A stretch of DNA of 22,211 nt from Candidatus Kuenenia stuttgartensis (GTDB taxonomy: Bacteria; Planctomycetota; UBA1135; UBA2386), in contig CAMAUH010000011.1 of the NCBI GenBank assembly GCA_945861365.1, forward strand, positions 1 to 22,211, given 5' to 3'. The notes under the pieces are model-generated. The model searched no databases and had not been told where the DNA came from. It saw only the letters and a list, made by a program, of their open reading frames with translations. Shown here piece after piece: positions 14,780 through 22,211 of this stretch. A program made the translations under genes and the position numbers. Every line of letters starts with the position of its first letter. The stretch's first letter is position 1.

Positions 14780-16494
14780 GGGCGACCTCCGGCCGGCGTG
14801 GGATCGGTGTCTTCGAAGTCGAGCCGGCGTTCGCAGGCGGCGATGACGTCCGGTTCCTGCGTGACCACCAGCACCGTCCATTGGTTCTCGGCAGCGAACA
14901 GGCTCTTCAGCACCTGCTTGCGCAGAGGCATCGTCAGCACGTCGATGGCGCCGTCCAGCAGCAGCAGGCGTGGCTTGCCGGCGATCGCGCGCGCCAACAT
15001 CAGCCGGCTCGCCTGGCTGCTCGACAGCGGCTGGCCGCGCGTCGACAGCTGCGTGTCGAGGCCCTGCGGTAGCGCCAACAGCTCGTTCCACAGGCCGACG
15101 GCTTCCAGCGCGCTGCGCAGGGCGTCGAGGCCGAGATCTGGCCGGCCGAAGCGCAGGTTCTGCAGGATCGAGCCCTCGACGATCTCGGTGCCGTGCACCA
15201 GGGCGAAGGCGTCGCGGGTGGTGTCGAGCTGCAGTTGCCGCAGGTCGAGGCCTTCGATCGTCACCGAACCCTTCACGGGTTCGCGCAGGCCGTACAGCAC
15301 ATCGAGCAGGTAGCTGGCACTGCCGCCGGTCGAGCCGACCAGCGCCACGCGTTCGCCGGCGCGCACCGACAGCGTGAACTCGTGCAGCGACAGCGCGCTG
15401 CCGGCCATGCCGCAGTCGACGCCGCGCAGCTCGAGCGAGACGCCGTCGCGGGTGCGGCCCAGCGCTTCCCCGTTCTGCCGTTCGAGTGGCAGGTCGATCA
15501 GGTGGCCGACCTTGTCGGCGGCGGCGCAGGCGTCGTACCAGTCCTTCAGCACGTCGCCGAGCTTGGTCAGGTTGGCGACCACTGCGGTCACGATCAGTTC
15601 GCTGGCGACCAGTTGGCCCGGCGTCAGCTGCTGGTCGATGACCAGCCAGCCACCGATGCCCAGTACCGCGGTGCTGGCGAACACCTGCAGCATCAGCGTG
15701 CTGCTGAACTGCCGGAACCAGATGCGGAAGTGCTTGCGCCGGGCCTGCAGGTAGCCGCGGCACAGTTCGTCGGTGCGGTCGCGGGCGAAGTCGGCGCCGC
15801 CCTTGGTGCAGAATGCTGTGGTGTGGCGCGCGAGCTCCTGCAGCCACGCGGCGACCTCGTACTTGATGATCGACTCCGCGATCGAGGTGCGCACGCCGCC
15901 GAGTCCGAACAGGAACAGGATCAGCACCACCGCGCCGAGCAGGCACAGCACGAACACGAGCAGGAACGGGTGGTAGAACGCCAGCACCGTCATGCCGACG
16001 CCGGTCTGCAGCAGCAGGTTGGTCAGTGCCAGCAGCAGCTTCGAACTGCTCTTCTGCAGCGTCAGCGTGTCGAAGAAGCGATTGATCATCTCCGGCCCGT
16101 GGCGCCGGTCGAAGGCTTCGATGCGCACGCGCGGCAGGCGCCAGGCGAGGTCGCCGGCCACGCGCACGAAGATGCGACGTTCGATCACTTCCACGGTCAG
16201 CGCCTGCAAGGCTCGCAGGATCGCTTGCAGCACGAGGCAGCCGAGCAGCACGCCGACCAGCACGACCAGCGGCGTCAGCAACCGGCTGAACATGATGTTG
16301 CTGATCAGCGCGTCGACGGTCAGCGGCACCGCGAGGGTCAGCACGGCGCCGCCGACGCCGAGCACGGCGATGGTGACCATGTCGCTGGTCTCTGGCCGCA
16401 GCAGCTCGAAGAAACGCCACCAAGGCGCGGCATGCGCGGTTGCGATGCTGGGGGACGTCAGGCTCGGCGCGGCGGCCGGGTCGGCGTGGGTCAT
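14776..16494 (-). CDS. ABC exporter half-transporter with a degenerate, probably inactive ATPase domain
   Basis: This 572-aa protein has the layout of a type I secretion or lipid exporter: six transmembrane helices (~38-310) and a nucleotide-binding domain (~350-562). Every ATPase motif is altered. Walker A is GSTGGSAS (387-394) with Ala in place of Lys. The Q-loop Gln is H434 and the signature is LSSSQ (490-494). The Walker B Glu is Gly (LLLLDG, 510-515), the switch His is Q546 (VVTQEPD) and the A-loop aromatic residue is missing. The spacing of these elements is normal and there is no frameshift, so the fold appears selected while ATP hydrolysis is lost. It may pair with an active half-transporter encoded elsewhere, or work without hydrolysis. 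The ATG at 16494 lacks a Shine-Dalgarno. It overlaps the adaptor gene, and the kinase gene lies 129 bp upstream on the same strand. Confidence 0.88.
   Translation of the reverse strand: MTHADPAAAPSLTSPSIATAHAAPWWRFFELLRPETSDMVTIAVLGVGGAVLTLAVPLTVDALISNIMFSRLLTPLVVLVGVLLGCLVLQAILRALQALTVEVIERRIFVRVAGDLAWRLPRVRIEAFDRRHGPEMINRFFDTLTLQKSSSKLLLALTNLLLQTGVGMTVLAFYHPFLLVFVLCLLGAVVLILFLFGLGGVRTSIAESIIKYEVAAWLQELARHTTAFCTKGGADFARDRTDELCRGYLQARRKHFRIWFRQFSSTLMLQVFASTAVLGIGGWLVIDQQLTPGQLVASELIVTAVVANLTKLGDVLKDWYDACAAADKVGHLIDLPLERQNGEALGRTRDGVSLELRGVDCGMAGSALSLHEFTLSVRAGERVALVGSTGGSASYLLDVLYGLREPVKGSVTIEGLDLRQLQLDTTRDAFALVHGTEIVEGSILQNLRFGRPDLGLDALRSALEAVGLWNELLALPQGLDTQLSTRGQPLSSSQASRLMLARAIAGKPRLLLLDGAIDVLTMPLRKQVLKSLFAAENQWTVLVVTQEPDVIAACERRLDFEDTDPTPAGGRP
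14786..14790 (-). promoter_or_regulatory. Ribosome binding site of the HlyD-like gene
   Basis: GGAGG reads on the minus strand six bases before the ATG at 14779, inside the end of the ABC gene. It fixes the adaptor start. Confidence 0.75.
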
Positions 16495-16623
16495 CGGCGG
16501 TCGGCGGCTTGGCTTACGGTGGTGTGCCCGCGCGGCCTCGGGGTAAAGGCCACATCAAGGCGACGGATTGTTGCGTCGCGCCATGCGTGATGCAAGTTCG
16601 CGACAGACGGTGTGGCGGATGCG

Positions 16624-18156
16624 TCAGCGGTGTTCGGAGGCCCATTCGCCAGCGCGTTGTTCGGCACTGCGCAGCAGGCGCCGTAGCGGCGGTTGCTGCA
16701 GAAGACGGCGGTGTGCGCGCAGGTAGCTGCGCAGGAACGTGCGCACGGTGGTCGCACCGCCGGGCGTGCCGGCGGCGCGGAACGATGCCAGCAGGCGGCC
16801 GAGGTCGTGGCCGCGGCCGCGCGTCTCAGTGGCGGCCCGGCGCCGCACGCCATCGAGGTCGACCATGCAGACTTCGCCGTCGCCGCCGCGCCGCACCAGG
16901 TTGTCGAACTTCAGGTCGCGGTTGCCGAGCCCGTGGGCGTGCAGGCGACCGACTTGCGTGCCGATCGAGCGGGTCGCCGCGGCGATCGCGTCGGCGTCGA
17001 GGCAGTTGTCCGCGAGTTCCTCGGCCAGCGAACGGGTGCCGAGGCGCGCGGTGACGACGTGGCCGGTGCCGACATGCCAGCGCATCGCCACCGGAGCGGG
17101 TGCCGCGACCTTGGCGAACAGCAGCCAGTAGCTGGCCCGCCACAGCTTCTGCGCCGCGCCGGCGTCGCGCTGCTTCACGACCAGCCGGTCGAGCAACCAA
17201 ACTGCACCGCGGCGGCCTTCCTTGTGCGGTGGCGGCGGTGCGGCGAAGAACGCGTCGACCGCGGGGCGGTGCGCCGCGACCGGTTCCGCACCGAGGTGCC
17301 AGACCCAGCGCGGGATGCCGCGCCGGATCTCGCCGACCGTCGTGTGCTTGCACTCGCGCTGCGCGCGGCGGCCGAACGCCGGCAGGGCTCCGGCCCGCCA
17401 GCGATGCGTCGCCAGCGTCAGTTCGCGCCGCAGGGCAGGCGGCAGTGCCGGGCCGGCGGCGAGGTAGGCGGCGAGCAGCGGCTTGGCCTGCCGATCGAGG
17501 GCGCCGCCATCGAGTTCCTGGCAGAAGAACGCCAACGCGCGGGCGCGCGCGACCAGGTCGAGTTCGCCGACATGCCGCAGCGACGTGAAGTCGAGCAGGT
17601 GCAGCTGGCCCGCGGCATCGACGAGCAGGTTGCCCGGATGCAGATCGCCGGGCGCCAGGCCCTTGTCGTGCACGCTGCGCAGCAGCGCGCCAGCGTTCGC
17701 CAGCACAGTGGCCGACGCGCTCGCGAAATCGAACGGCGCGCCGTCGACACTGCGGGTGACGACGAAGCTGCGGCGCTGTTCGTCGGTTTGCACGAAGCCG
17801 TGCGCCAGGGGCTCGACCGCCGGCAAGCCCAGTTCCCGCGCGTGCTGCAGGTTGCCGGCCTCGCGCAGGCCCGGCGCACCGCGCAGCAGGTCGCGGGCGC
17901 GGTCGGCGAACGTGTCGGCGCGGAACACCTTCACGTGCACGGATTCGTCGCCGAGCGCACCGACCAGCACCGTGCGCACGGTGCGCTGCTTGATGGACCG
18001 CAACCCGCGCGTGGTCCAGGCGGTGAAGTCGTGCGCCAGCAGTTCCCGCAGTGGTGCGGCCAGCCGTGGTGATGCACTCGCGTCGCCATGCGGGCCGACC
18101 ACGGGAACGAAATGCGGCAGCGAGAGGTTGCCCGGACCCGGGCGATGCGGAACCAT
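16624..18156 (-). CDS. Tandem kinase-like protein (two LPS core kinase-type domains, WaaP/KdkA/InaA-like)
   Basis: This 510-aa protein carries two kinase folds in one chain. Domain 1 (~50-235) has the ATP lysine K76 (VHVKVFRA), E99 in a REAGNLQHARELGLP helix, the catalytic loop GDLHPGN with D171 and N176, and the metal site D189 (LLDFTS). Domain 2 (~265-480) has K328 (LVVKQRDA), the loop NRDLKFDN with D414 and N419, and D433 (MVDLDG). Both keep all key residues, so both could be active. The short, LPS-kinase-like motifs (GDLHPGN, AxxLWRASxxLxxxxVAAP) suggest phosphorylation of Kdo or heptose in the LPS inner core at the cytoplasmic membrane face. The start is 11 bp from the divergent lptF start, which supports an LPS role. 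The substrate is an inference. Confidence 0.82.
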   Translation of the reverse strand: MVPHRPGPGNLSLPHFVPVVGPHGDASASPRLAAPLRELLAHDFTAWTTRGLRSIKQRTVRTVLVGALGDESVHVKVFRADTFADRARDLLRGAPGLREAGNLQHARELGLPAVEPLAHGFVQTDEQRRSFVVTRSVDGAPFDFASASATVLANAGALLRSVHDKGLAPGDLHPGNLLVDAAGQLHLLDFTSLRHVGELDLVARARALAFFCQELDGGALDRQAKPLLAAYLAAGPALPPALRRELTLATHRWRAGALPAFGRRAQRECKHTTVGEIRRGIPRWVWHLGAEPVAAHRPAVDAFFAAPPPPHKEGRRGAVWLLDRLVVKQRDAGAAQKLWRASYWLLFAKVAAPAPVAMRWHVGTGHVVTARLGTRSLAEELADNCLDADAIAAATRSIGTQVGRLHAHGLGNRDLKFDNLVRRGGDGEVCMVDLDGVRRRAATETRGRGHDLGRLLASFRAAGTPGGATTVRTFLRSYLRAHRRLLQQPPLRRLLRSAEQRAGEWASEHR

Positions 18157-18167
18157 GAAGCGGCGCG

Positions 18168-19226
18168 ATGTGGAGGCTGCACCGATACTACCTGAAGGAA
18201 CTGGCGGTCAACGCGGCCATCACGTTCCTCGTGCTGTTCGCGGTGATGCTGGTCTCCCTGATCTACCGCGGCCTGCAGTCGGCGCAGGGCGGCCAGCTGC
18301 TCGATGCACTGACGATCACCTTCCTCTACGCCGCCGACTCGCTGCAGCACCTGCTGACGATCGCGTTCCTGCTGGCGACGGTGATGACCTACACGCGCGC
18401 CGCCCAGGATCGGGAACTGGTCGCGATCCGCGCCGCCGGCATCTCGCCGCTGGTGCCGATGGCGCCGGCGGTGCTGGTCGGCATCCTGCTCGCCGGCCTC
18501 GGGTCGCTGTCGGTGCACTACCTGATCCCCGAGGTGCACTACCGCAAGTACCGCGTCATCCCGACGCTGGTGCGCAATGCGTTCATGAACCTGAAGCTCG
18601 GCAGCGACCGGCTGAAGGTGCCGGGCACGCCCTACGTGGTCAGCTTCGGTAGCCACGTCGGCAACGAGTACCGCGACTGCGTCGTCTACAGCCCGCGCGG
18701 GCTGGGTGGGGGCTCGCCGATCTTCTTCGCCGACCGCATCACCACCGCCGAGGTCAAGGACAAGTCCGACGTGCCGTGGGAGGTCGTGCTCGATGGCGTG
18801 CGCGACCCGTTCGGCCTGCGCCCGAGCCGCATCGGCATCGCGGTGTCGTTGGAGCAGATCGCCAACCGCGACCGGCGCAACGACACCGACGCCGACCTGA
18901 CCAGCGACCAGCTGCTGGCCGAAGTGCTGCGCGGCGTGCGCTCGGACGAGTACCTGCCGATCTACACGCTGTTCCGCCGCTGCTGCTTCGCGCTGATGCC
19001 GGTGCTGCTGGCGCCGATCGGCTACTGCCTGGCCGAACTCGGGCGCCTGCGCGGCCGCGTGTTCACGCTGGCGCTGTCGCTGCTGCCGCTGCTGGCCTTC
19101 TACGCCGGCGAAGTGCTCGGCGCGCGCCTGCTGGCGACCACGAAGAACCCGTGGGTCGCGTGGATGCCGGCGGTGCTGCTGTCGGTGTTCGGAGTGCCGC
19201 TGTGCTGGCGGCAGCTGCGCCGATGA
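18168..19226 (+). CDS. lptF: LPS export permease LptF (YjgP/YjgQ family)
   Basis: This 352-aa permease subunit of the LptB2FG complex extracts lipopolysaccharide from the inner membrane. Three N-terminal helices (~13-33, 48-70, 90-112) are followed by a periplasmic beta-jellyroll region (~120-255) and three C-terminal helices (~262-285, 292-312, 320-343), the standard LptF/G layout. The N-terminus RYYLKELAVNAAITFLVLF and the conserved RELVAIRAAGIS segment after the second helix are typical of the family. LptF versus LptG was assigned from gene order and is less certain. The ATG at 18168 has only a weak purine stretch upstream. The ATG of lptG overlaps the stop (ATGA). Confidence 0.88.
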   Translation: MWRLHRYYLKELAVNAAITFLVLFAVMLVSLIYRGLQSAQGGQLLDALTITFLYAADSLQHLLTIAFLLATVMTYTRAAQDRELVAIRAAGISPLVPMAPAVLVGILLAGLGSLSVHYLIPEVHYRKYRVIPTLVRNAFMNLKLGSDRLKVPGTPYVVSFGSHVGNEYRDCVVYSPRGLGGGSPIFFADRITTAEVKDKSDVPWEVVLDGVRDPFGLRPSRIGIAVSLEQIANRDRRNDTDADLTSDQLLAEVLRGVRSDEYLPIYTLFRRCCFALMPVLLAPIGYCLAELGRLRGRVFTLALSLLPLLAFYAGEVLGARLLATTKNPWVAWMPAVLLSVFGVPLCWRQLRR

Positions 19227-20314
19227 ACGCGCTCGATCGTTACGTCGGCCGCATCGCGCTCGGCGCCTTCGGCGTGGCGCTGGCGTTCTTCCTGTTCCTG
19301 TCGACGCTGGTCGATCTGTTGAACAGCCTGCCGAGCTACATCAACAAGGCGAAGGAGCAGGGCATCGGCAACTTCGACTTCGCGCTCTACCTCGGCCTCT
19401 ACTACGTGAAGCTGGTGCCGGTGCTGTTCAACCTGGTGGCGCCGTTCGCGGTGGTCATCGCCGGCATGTTCACCGTGGCGCGCCTGCAGCAGGCCAACGA
19501 AGTGGTGCCGATGCTGTTCGTCGGCCGCAGCATCTACGCGGTGCTGCGCCCGGTGCTCGCGGTCGGCATGTTGGCGGCGCTCGGCATGGTGTGCTGCTGG
19601 CAGTGGGTGGTGCCGCAGTTCGGCGAAGGGCTCGCCAGTGCGCAGTCCTTCCTGAAGGACGGCAAGAAGGTGCACGAGGGCATCGTGCACGAGGTGCGCG
19701 ACAGCGGGCAGTTCTTCTATGCGAAGAAGTTCGACCCGACCGCCCGCACGCTGGAGGAAGCCTCGTTGCTGCAGCAGGGCGCGCTCGCGGCGGACTGCAC
19801 GCTGCTGGTCGCCGCGCGCGCGGTGTGGGACGACGCCAAGCAGGACTGGCGCCTCGAGCAGGGCTGGCTGAAGGACGGCGCCGTGGACAAGCCGGTGCAG
19901 TGGCTCGGTCGGCCCGACCTGACGCCGGCGCTGCTGCTGCGCGAGTGCCGCGACACCATCGATCCCGAACTGCTCAGCTACACCGACCTCGGCGAGATGG
20001 TGCAGGCGCGGCCGTTCCGCGCCGACATCCGCCTCGCGTTCCATCACCACATCACCTGGCCGCTGGCGTGCGTGCTGCTGTTGCTGCTCTCCCTGCCGAT
20101 GGCGGTCTACTACGAACGCGGCAGCCGCATCGGCCGCCTGCTGTGGGCGATCGGCCTGTGCGGCGCGTTCGTGCTGGTCGACATGACCTGCCAGAGCCTC
20201 GGCCAGCGCGGCACCATCGAAGGCCCGTGGATGCACCCGGTGATGGCCGCGTGGATGCCGACGATCCTGTTCGGTTCGCTCGGCCTCGTGCTCTACAGCG
20301 GTACCAAGACCTGA
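19223..20314 (+). CDS. lptG: LPS export permease LptG (YjgP/YjgQ family)
   Basis: This 363-aa protein is the second permease half of the LPS transporter. It starts MNALDRYVGRIALGAF, as LptG proteins do (LDRYI-type opening). Helices lie at ~13-35, 60-80 and 102-122, then a periplasmic domain (~130-270) and three more helices (~277-295, 305-322, 338-358). The region after the second helix (TVARLQQANEVVPMLFVGRS) corresponds to the coupling helix that contacts the ATPase LptB. The ATGA overlap with lptF indicates co-translation into one complex. LptA, LptB and LptC genes are not in the window. Confidence 0.88.
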   Translation: MNALDRYVGRIALGAFGVALAFFLFLSTLVDLLNSLPSYINKAKEQGIGNFDFALYLGLYYVKLVPVLFNLVAPFAVVIAGMFTVARLQQANEVVPMLFVGRSIYAVLRPVLAVGMLAALGMVCCWQWVVPQFGEGLASAQSFLKDGKKVHEGIVHEVRDSGQFFYAKKFDPTARTLEEASLLQQGALAADCTLLVAARAVWDDAKQDWRLEQGWLKDGAVDKPVQWLGRPDLTPALLLRECRDTIDPELLSYTDLGEMVQARPFRADIRLAFHHHITWPLACVLLLLLSLPMAVYYERGSRIGRLLWAIGLCGAFVLVDMTCQSLGQRGTIEGPWMHPVMAAWMPTILFGSLGLVLYSGTKT

Positions 20315-20328
20315 ACGGCGAACAACCC

Positions 20329-20442
20329 ATGAACGAACCCGCTCCCGTTCCGCGTCGCGTGCCCGGCTGGCTCGTGCTGCTCGTCGCGACCGCGATCATC
20401 GCCGGCCTCGGTCTCGTGATCTGGAACGGCCCGAACCGCTGA
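20329..20442 (+). CDS. 37-aa single-pass membrane peptide in the lpt operon
   Basis: A short frame begins 14 bases after the lptG stop and ends at TGA 20440-20442. It encodes a Pro/Arg-rich cytoplasmic start (NEPAPVPRRVPG), one clean transmembrane helix (about residues 14-32, WLVLLVATAIIAGLGLVIW) and a four-residue tail. The hydrophobic pattern and the basic residues before the helix suit a real membrane protein. The start lacks a strong ribosome binding site. Single-helix partners such as LptC are known in the Lpt complex, but LptC is far longer and carries a periplasmic domain, so this is not LptC. It could be a small regulatory subunit. I do not recognise a family. Confidence 0.55.
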   Translation: MNEPAPVPRRVPGWLVLLVATAIIAGLGLVIWNGPNR

Positions 20443-20492
20443 GCCTGCTTCGCAATCCTTGGCGCGTCGAAACGCATCGGCGGCCGCATTCC

Positions 20493-20497
20493 GGAGG
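20493..20497 (+). promoter_or_regulatory. Ribosome binding site of the exported Pro-rich protein gene
   Basis: GGAGG lies four bases before the ATG at 20502. It is one of the few perfect Shine-Dalgarno sequences in the window and fixes this start. Confidence 0.75.
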
Positions 20498-20501
20498 ACC
20501 C

Positions 20502-21536
20502 ATGCTGCATCGCCTGTTCGCGTCGTGCCTCGCCATCGCTCCGCTGCTCGCGCAGACCGCGCCGCCGCCGCCGAAGCCCGCGCCCGCCGCGCTGACCGCG
20601 AAGTCGTTCCTGTTCGACGACGCGAGGAACGTCGCCACCGTCGACCTCGCCGCGCTGCGCAAGGCCGGCATCTGGGACGACCTCGAGGTGTCGGTGCTGA
20701 AGGTCGCGTTCCGGCAGATGGAGAAGGAACTCGGCTTCCCGCTCGATGCGCTCGATCGCGCGACGGTGCTCGGGGACCTCGGCGACGGTGTCGGCATGGT
20801 GCGGAGCCGTGAGGTCACGGTGTTCGAGGGCAATGCCAACCTCGCCGTGCCGCCCTGGGTGAACAACGGCAGTAGTTGGCAGCGCGACGAGCGAGCCGAG
20901 GGAATCGCGGCCTGGCGACGCGGCGGCGACCTGTTCGTGCAGGTTCGACCGGAGTTGCAGGTGTCGGGTCACGAGGACTTCGTGCAGCCGGTGCTGGAAG
21001 GCAAGCCGTGGTCGAATCGGCAGCTGCCGGACGTGATGTCGCTGACGTCCGGCGCGAAGAGTGCGCTCGCGTGGTTCGTCGCCGAGGTCGGGCACCCGGT
21101 GTTGGCCAAGGCGGTGCTCGGCCAGTTGTTCCCCGACACGGAATGGCCAGAGGGGGACGCGCCGACGTTCCTGTGCGTGCGGTTGCTGGTGACCGGCGAT
21201 GCCGACGATCCGCACCTCGCGGTCGAGGCGACGCTGCGCCATGGCAAGGGTGAGGAGGGCTTGCGGCTGTCGCAGCAGGCCACGACCAAGCTGCTCGCGA
21301 TGCTGCAGGAGATGCCGGCGATGCGCGCGGCGAAGGGCGTGCTTTCGAAGTCGGCCATGCGCACCGACCGCAGCGACCTGGTGCTCACCGTCGACCTCGG
21401 CCGTTCGCGCGATGCGGTCGGCACGCTGGCGACGTTGGCGATGCCGCTGTTCGGGCGCGCTGTCGAATCGGTGCCTGCGCAAGCCGCGGAGCCGCCGCCA
21501 CCACCGCCGCCGCCCGCCGCCGAACCGAAGAAGTGA
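20502..21536 (+). CDS. Exported protein of unknown function with Pro-rich ends
   Basis: This 344-aa protein begins with a signal peptide (MLHRLFASCLAIAPLLAQ, cleavage likely near residue 18-20). A proline-rich stretch (APPPPKPAPAA) leads into a globular region of about 290 residues. The C-terminus is again proline-rich (EPPPPPPPPAAEPKK). The central part has an alternating strand/helix pattern (KSFLFDDARNVATVDLAALRKAG..., later LTVDLGRSRDAVGTLATLAMP) similar in style to exported proteins that hold a two-part alpha/beta fold. I do not recognise the family and see no catalytic motif. It follows the 37-aa frame by 59 bp, so it may be read with the lpt operon or from its own promoter. It converges on the GNAT gene with a 22-bp gap. 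Confidence 0.75.
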   Translation: MLHRLFASCLAIAPLLAQTAPPPPKPAPAALTAKSFLFDDARNVATVDLAALRKAGIWDDLEVSVLKVAFRQMEKELGFPLDALDRATVLGDLGDGVGMVRSREVTVFEGNANLAVPPWVNNGSSWQRDERAEGIAAWRRGGDLFVQVRPELQVSGHEDFVQPVLEGKPWSNRQLPDVMSLTSGAKSALAWFVAEVGHPVLAKAVLGQLFPDTEWPEGDAPTFLCVRLLVTGDADDPHLAVEATLRHGKGEEGLRLSQQATTKLLAMLQEMPAMRAAKGVLSKSAMRTDRSDLVLTVDLGRSRDAVGTLATLAMPLFGRAVESVPAQAAEPPPPPPPPAAEPKK

Positions 21537-21545
21537 CCGCCGCGC

Positions 21546-21559
21546 AGTGCGCGCGCACT
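21546..21559. repeat. 14-bp palindrome between convergent genes
   Basis: AGTGCGC followed directly by GCGCACT is a perfect palindrome in the 22-bp gap between two convergent genes, and its last base enters the stop codon of the right gene. It could help terminate in both directions, but it has no loop and no T tract. Confidence 0.3.
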
Positions 21560-22211
21560 CACACGAGGTCGGAGTCGCCGAGCGTGTGGTACCACTGCTC
21601 CTTGTAGAAGTGGGTTTCGTGTACGTCGAACGGGATCACCACCTGGAAGTAGATGGTGCCGTAGACGAGGAAGCCCAGGCGCTGGAACTGCAGGAAGCGC
21701 GGATCGCGATGCTGGAACAGCGTCGCCAACGCCGCCGCACCGAGCTCGCTCGCGCGCCGTTCCGCCGTCGCCACCAGCGCGACCGTCGCGTCGTGGTCGT
21801 CGGCGGGGGCGAGCCAGTCGACGATGAAGCACGTGTTCGGCAGCACGAAGTCCGTGCGCGCGACGACGCACAGGCCGCGCAGCCTGCCGGTCGCCCGTTC
21901 GCGGCACTCGTACAGCTCGTAGTGCGCATCGTGCGCGTCGGCGTAGCGCCAGTTCAGGTAGCGGCTGTCGCGGATCGTCGCCAGTTGCGTGGTCTTCGCG
22001 AAGTCCGCCCACAGCGCGTCGGTCGCCGCATCGAAGCGCGCGACCTTGCGCACCTCGAGTTCGCCGGCGCTGGCGCGCGGCGGCAGGCCGCCGGGCGGCA
22101 CTTCGCGGAACAGGAAGTCCCAGTCGCGGACCATCTCGTAGCGCAGGTACTTCTGGCCGATGCGCCACGTCGCGATCGGCCAGCCGTGGTGGAACGAGTT
22201 CTGGTGCTCAC
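21559..22211 (-). CDS. GNAT-type N-acetyltransferase (5' partial)
   Basis: The frame is open from the right window edge to TGA 21559-21561, giving 216 visible residues. An internal ATG at 22134 exists, but the 25 codons before it (HHGWPIATWRIGQKYLRY and neighbours) are clearly protein-like, so the true start lies outside. The segment around RDSRYLNWRY, the strand pair YELYECRERATGRLRGLCVV, the helix with ATAERRASELGAAALATLF and the closing FLQFQRLGFLVYG are the shape of a GNAT domain. The last motif corresponds to the usual FYxxxGF near the acceptor site. GNAT proteins with a YLNWRY-type segment are often found with polysaccharide genes. The acceptor is unknown. A FemAB-type origin is an alternative. 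Confidence 0.72.
   Translation of the reverse strand, partial: EHQNSFHHGWPIATWRIGQKYLRYEMVRDWDFLFREVPPGGLPPRASAGELEVRKVARFDAATDALWADFAKTTQLATIRDSRYLNWRYADAHDAHYELYECRERATGRLRGLCVVARTDFVLPNTCFIVDWLAPADDHDATVALVATAERRASELGAAALATLFQHRDPRFLQFQRLGFLVYGTIYFQVVIPFDVHETHFYKEQWYHTLGDSDLV

Noticed and set aside
14780..16423. HlyD frame extended upstream to 1020 residues, suggesting an ABC-HlyD fusion
   Set aside because: The extension is out of frame with the ABC gene and is shadow sequence. A perfect GGAGG and ATG at 14779 mark a separate gene.
14776..16494. ABC gene treated as a pseudogene
   Set aside because: No frameshift or internal stop, normal length, membrane domain intact and tight overlap with its partner gene; degeneration is restricted to catalytic residues.
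16540..16575. Short GCGACG/CGTCGC hairpin between kinase and ABC genes as a terminator
   Set aside because: Only six base pairs with an eight-base loop and no T tract on either strand, so it was not listed.

Overview
The window is very GC-rich and gene-dense and carries no recognisable phage, transposon or CRISPR sequence. It looks like bacterial chromosome from an organism with an outer membrane: there are LptF/LptG lipopolysaccharide permeases, an LPS-kinase-like protein, and a TolC/HlyD/ABC export set. Several starts lack a clear Shine-Dalgarno sequence while a few have a perfect GGAG(G), and there are many membrane or exported proteins of unknown function. This fits Planctomycetota or a similar deep-branching Gram-negative phylum. 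The phylum is an inference and I cannot fix it from the sequence alone.

Left part (1-6230). The tail of an exported or membrane-anchored protein is followed by a sigma-70 family factor with altered -10-reading residues. A nitrilase-superfamily hydrolase (minus strand) converges on it. Also on the minus strand are an HU/IHF-type DNA-bending protein with its own 15-bp terminator and an FlhG/MinD-like ATPase. Divergent from the ATPase is a three-gene operon with ATGA overlaps (HAMP-domain membrane protein, 96-aa membrane protein, 389-aa protein with a beta-solenoid-like part). Then come tRNA-Ala(CGC) and a strong intrinsic terminator with an 18-bp stem.

Middle part (6388-11834). A plus-strand operon encodes thiolase, 3-hydroxyacyl-CoA dehydrogenase, a canonical acyl-CoA dehydrogenase, an SppA-type signal peptide peptidase and a second, degenerate acyl-CoA dehydrogenase. 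The first three provide most of a C4 acyl-CoA route. No crotonase or Etf genes are present here.

Right part (11835-22211). A minus-strand envelope cluster runs kinase (two kinase domains in one chain), ABC exporter, HlyD adaptor, TolC-like lipoprotein; the last three genes overlap by 4 bp at each junction. The ABC protein keeps the exporter layout, but Walker A, Q-loop, signature, Walker B glutamate and H-loop are all substituted, so the export set appears to be built around a catalytically dead ATPase. This is the most unusual thing in the window. Divergently, 11 bp from the kinase start, lie lptF-lptG, a 37-aa membrane protein and an exported protein of unknown function. A GNAT-type acetyltransferase enters from the right edge on the minus strand.
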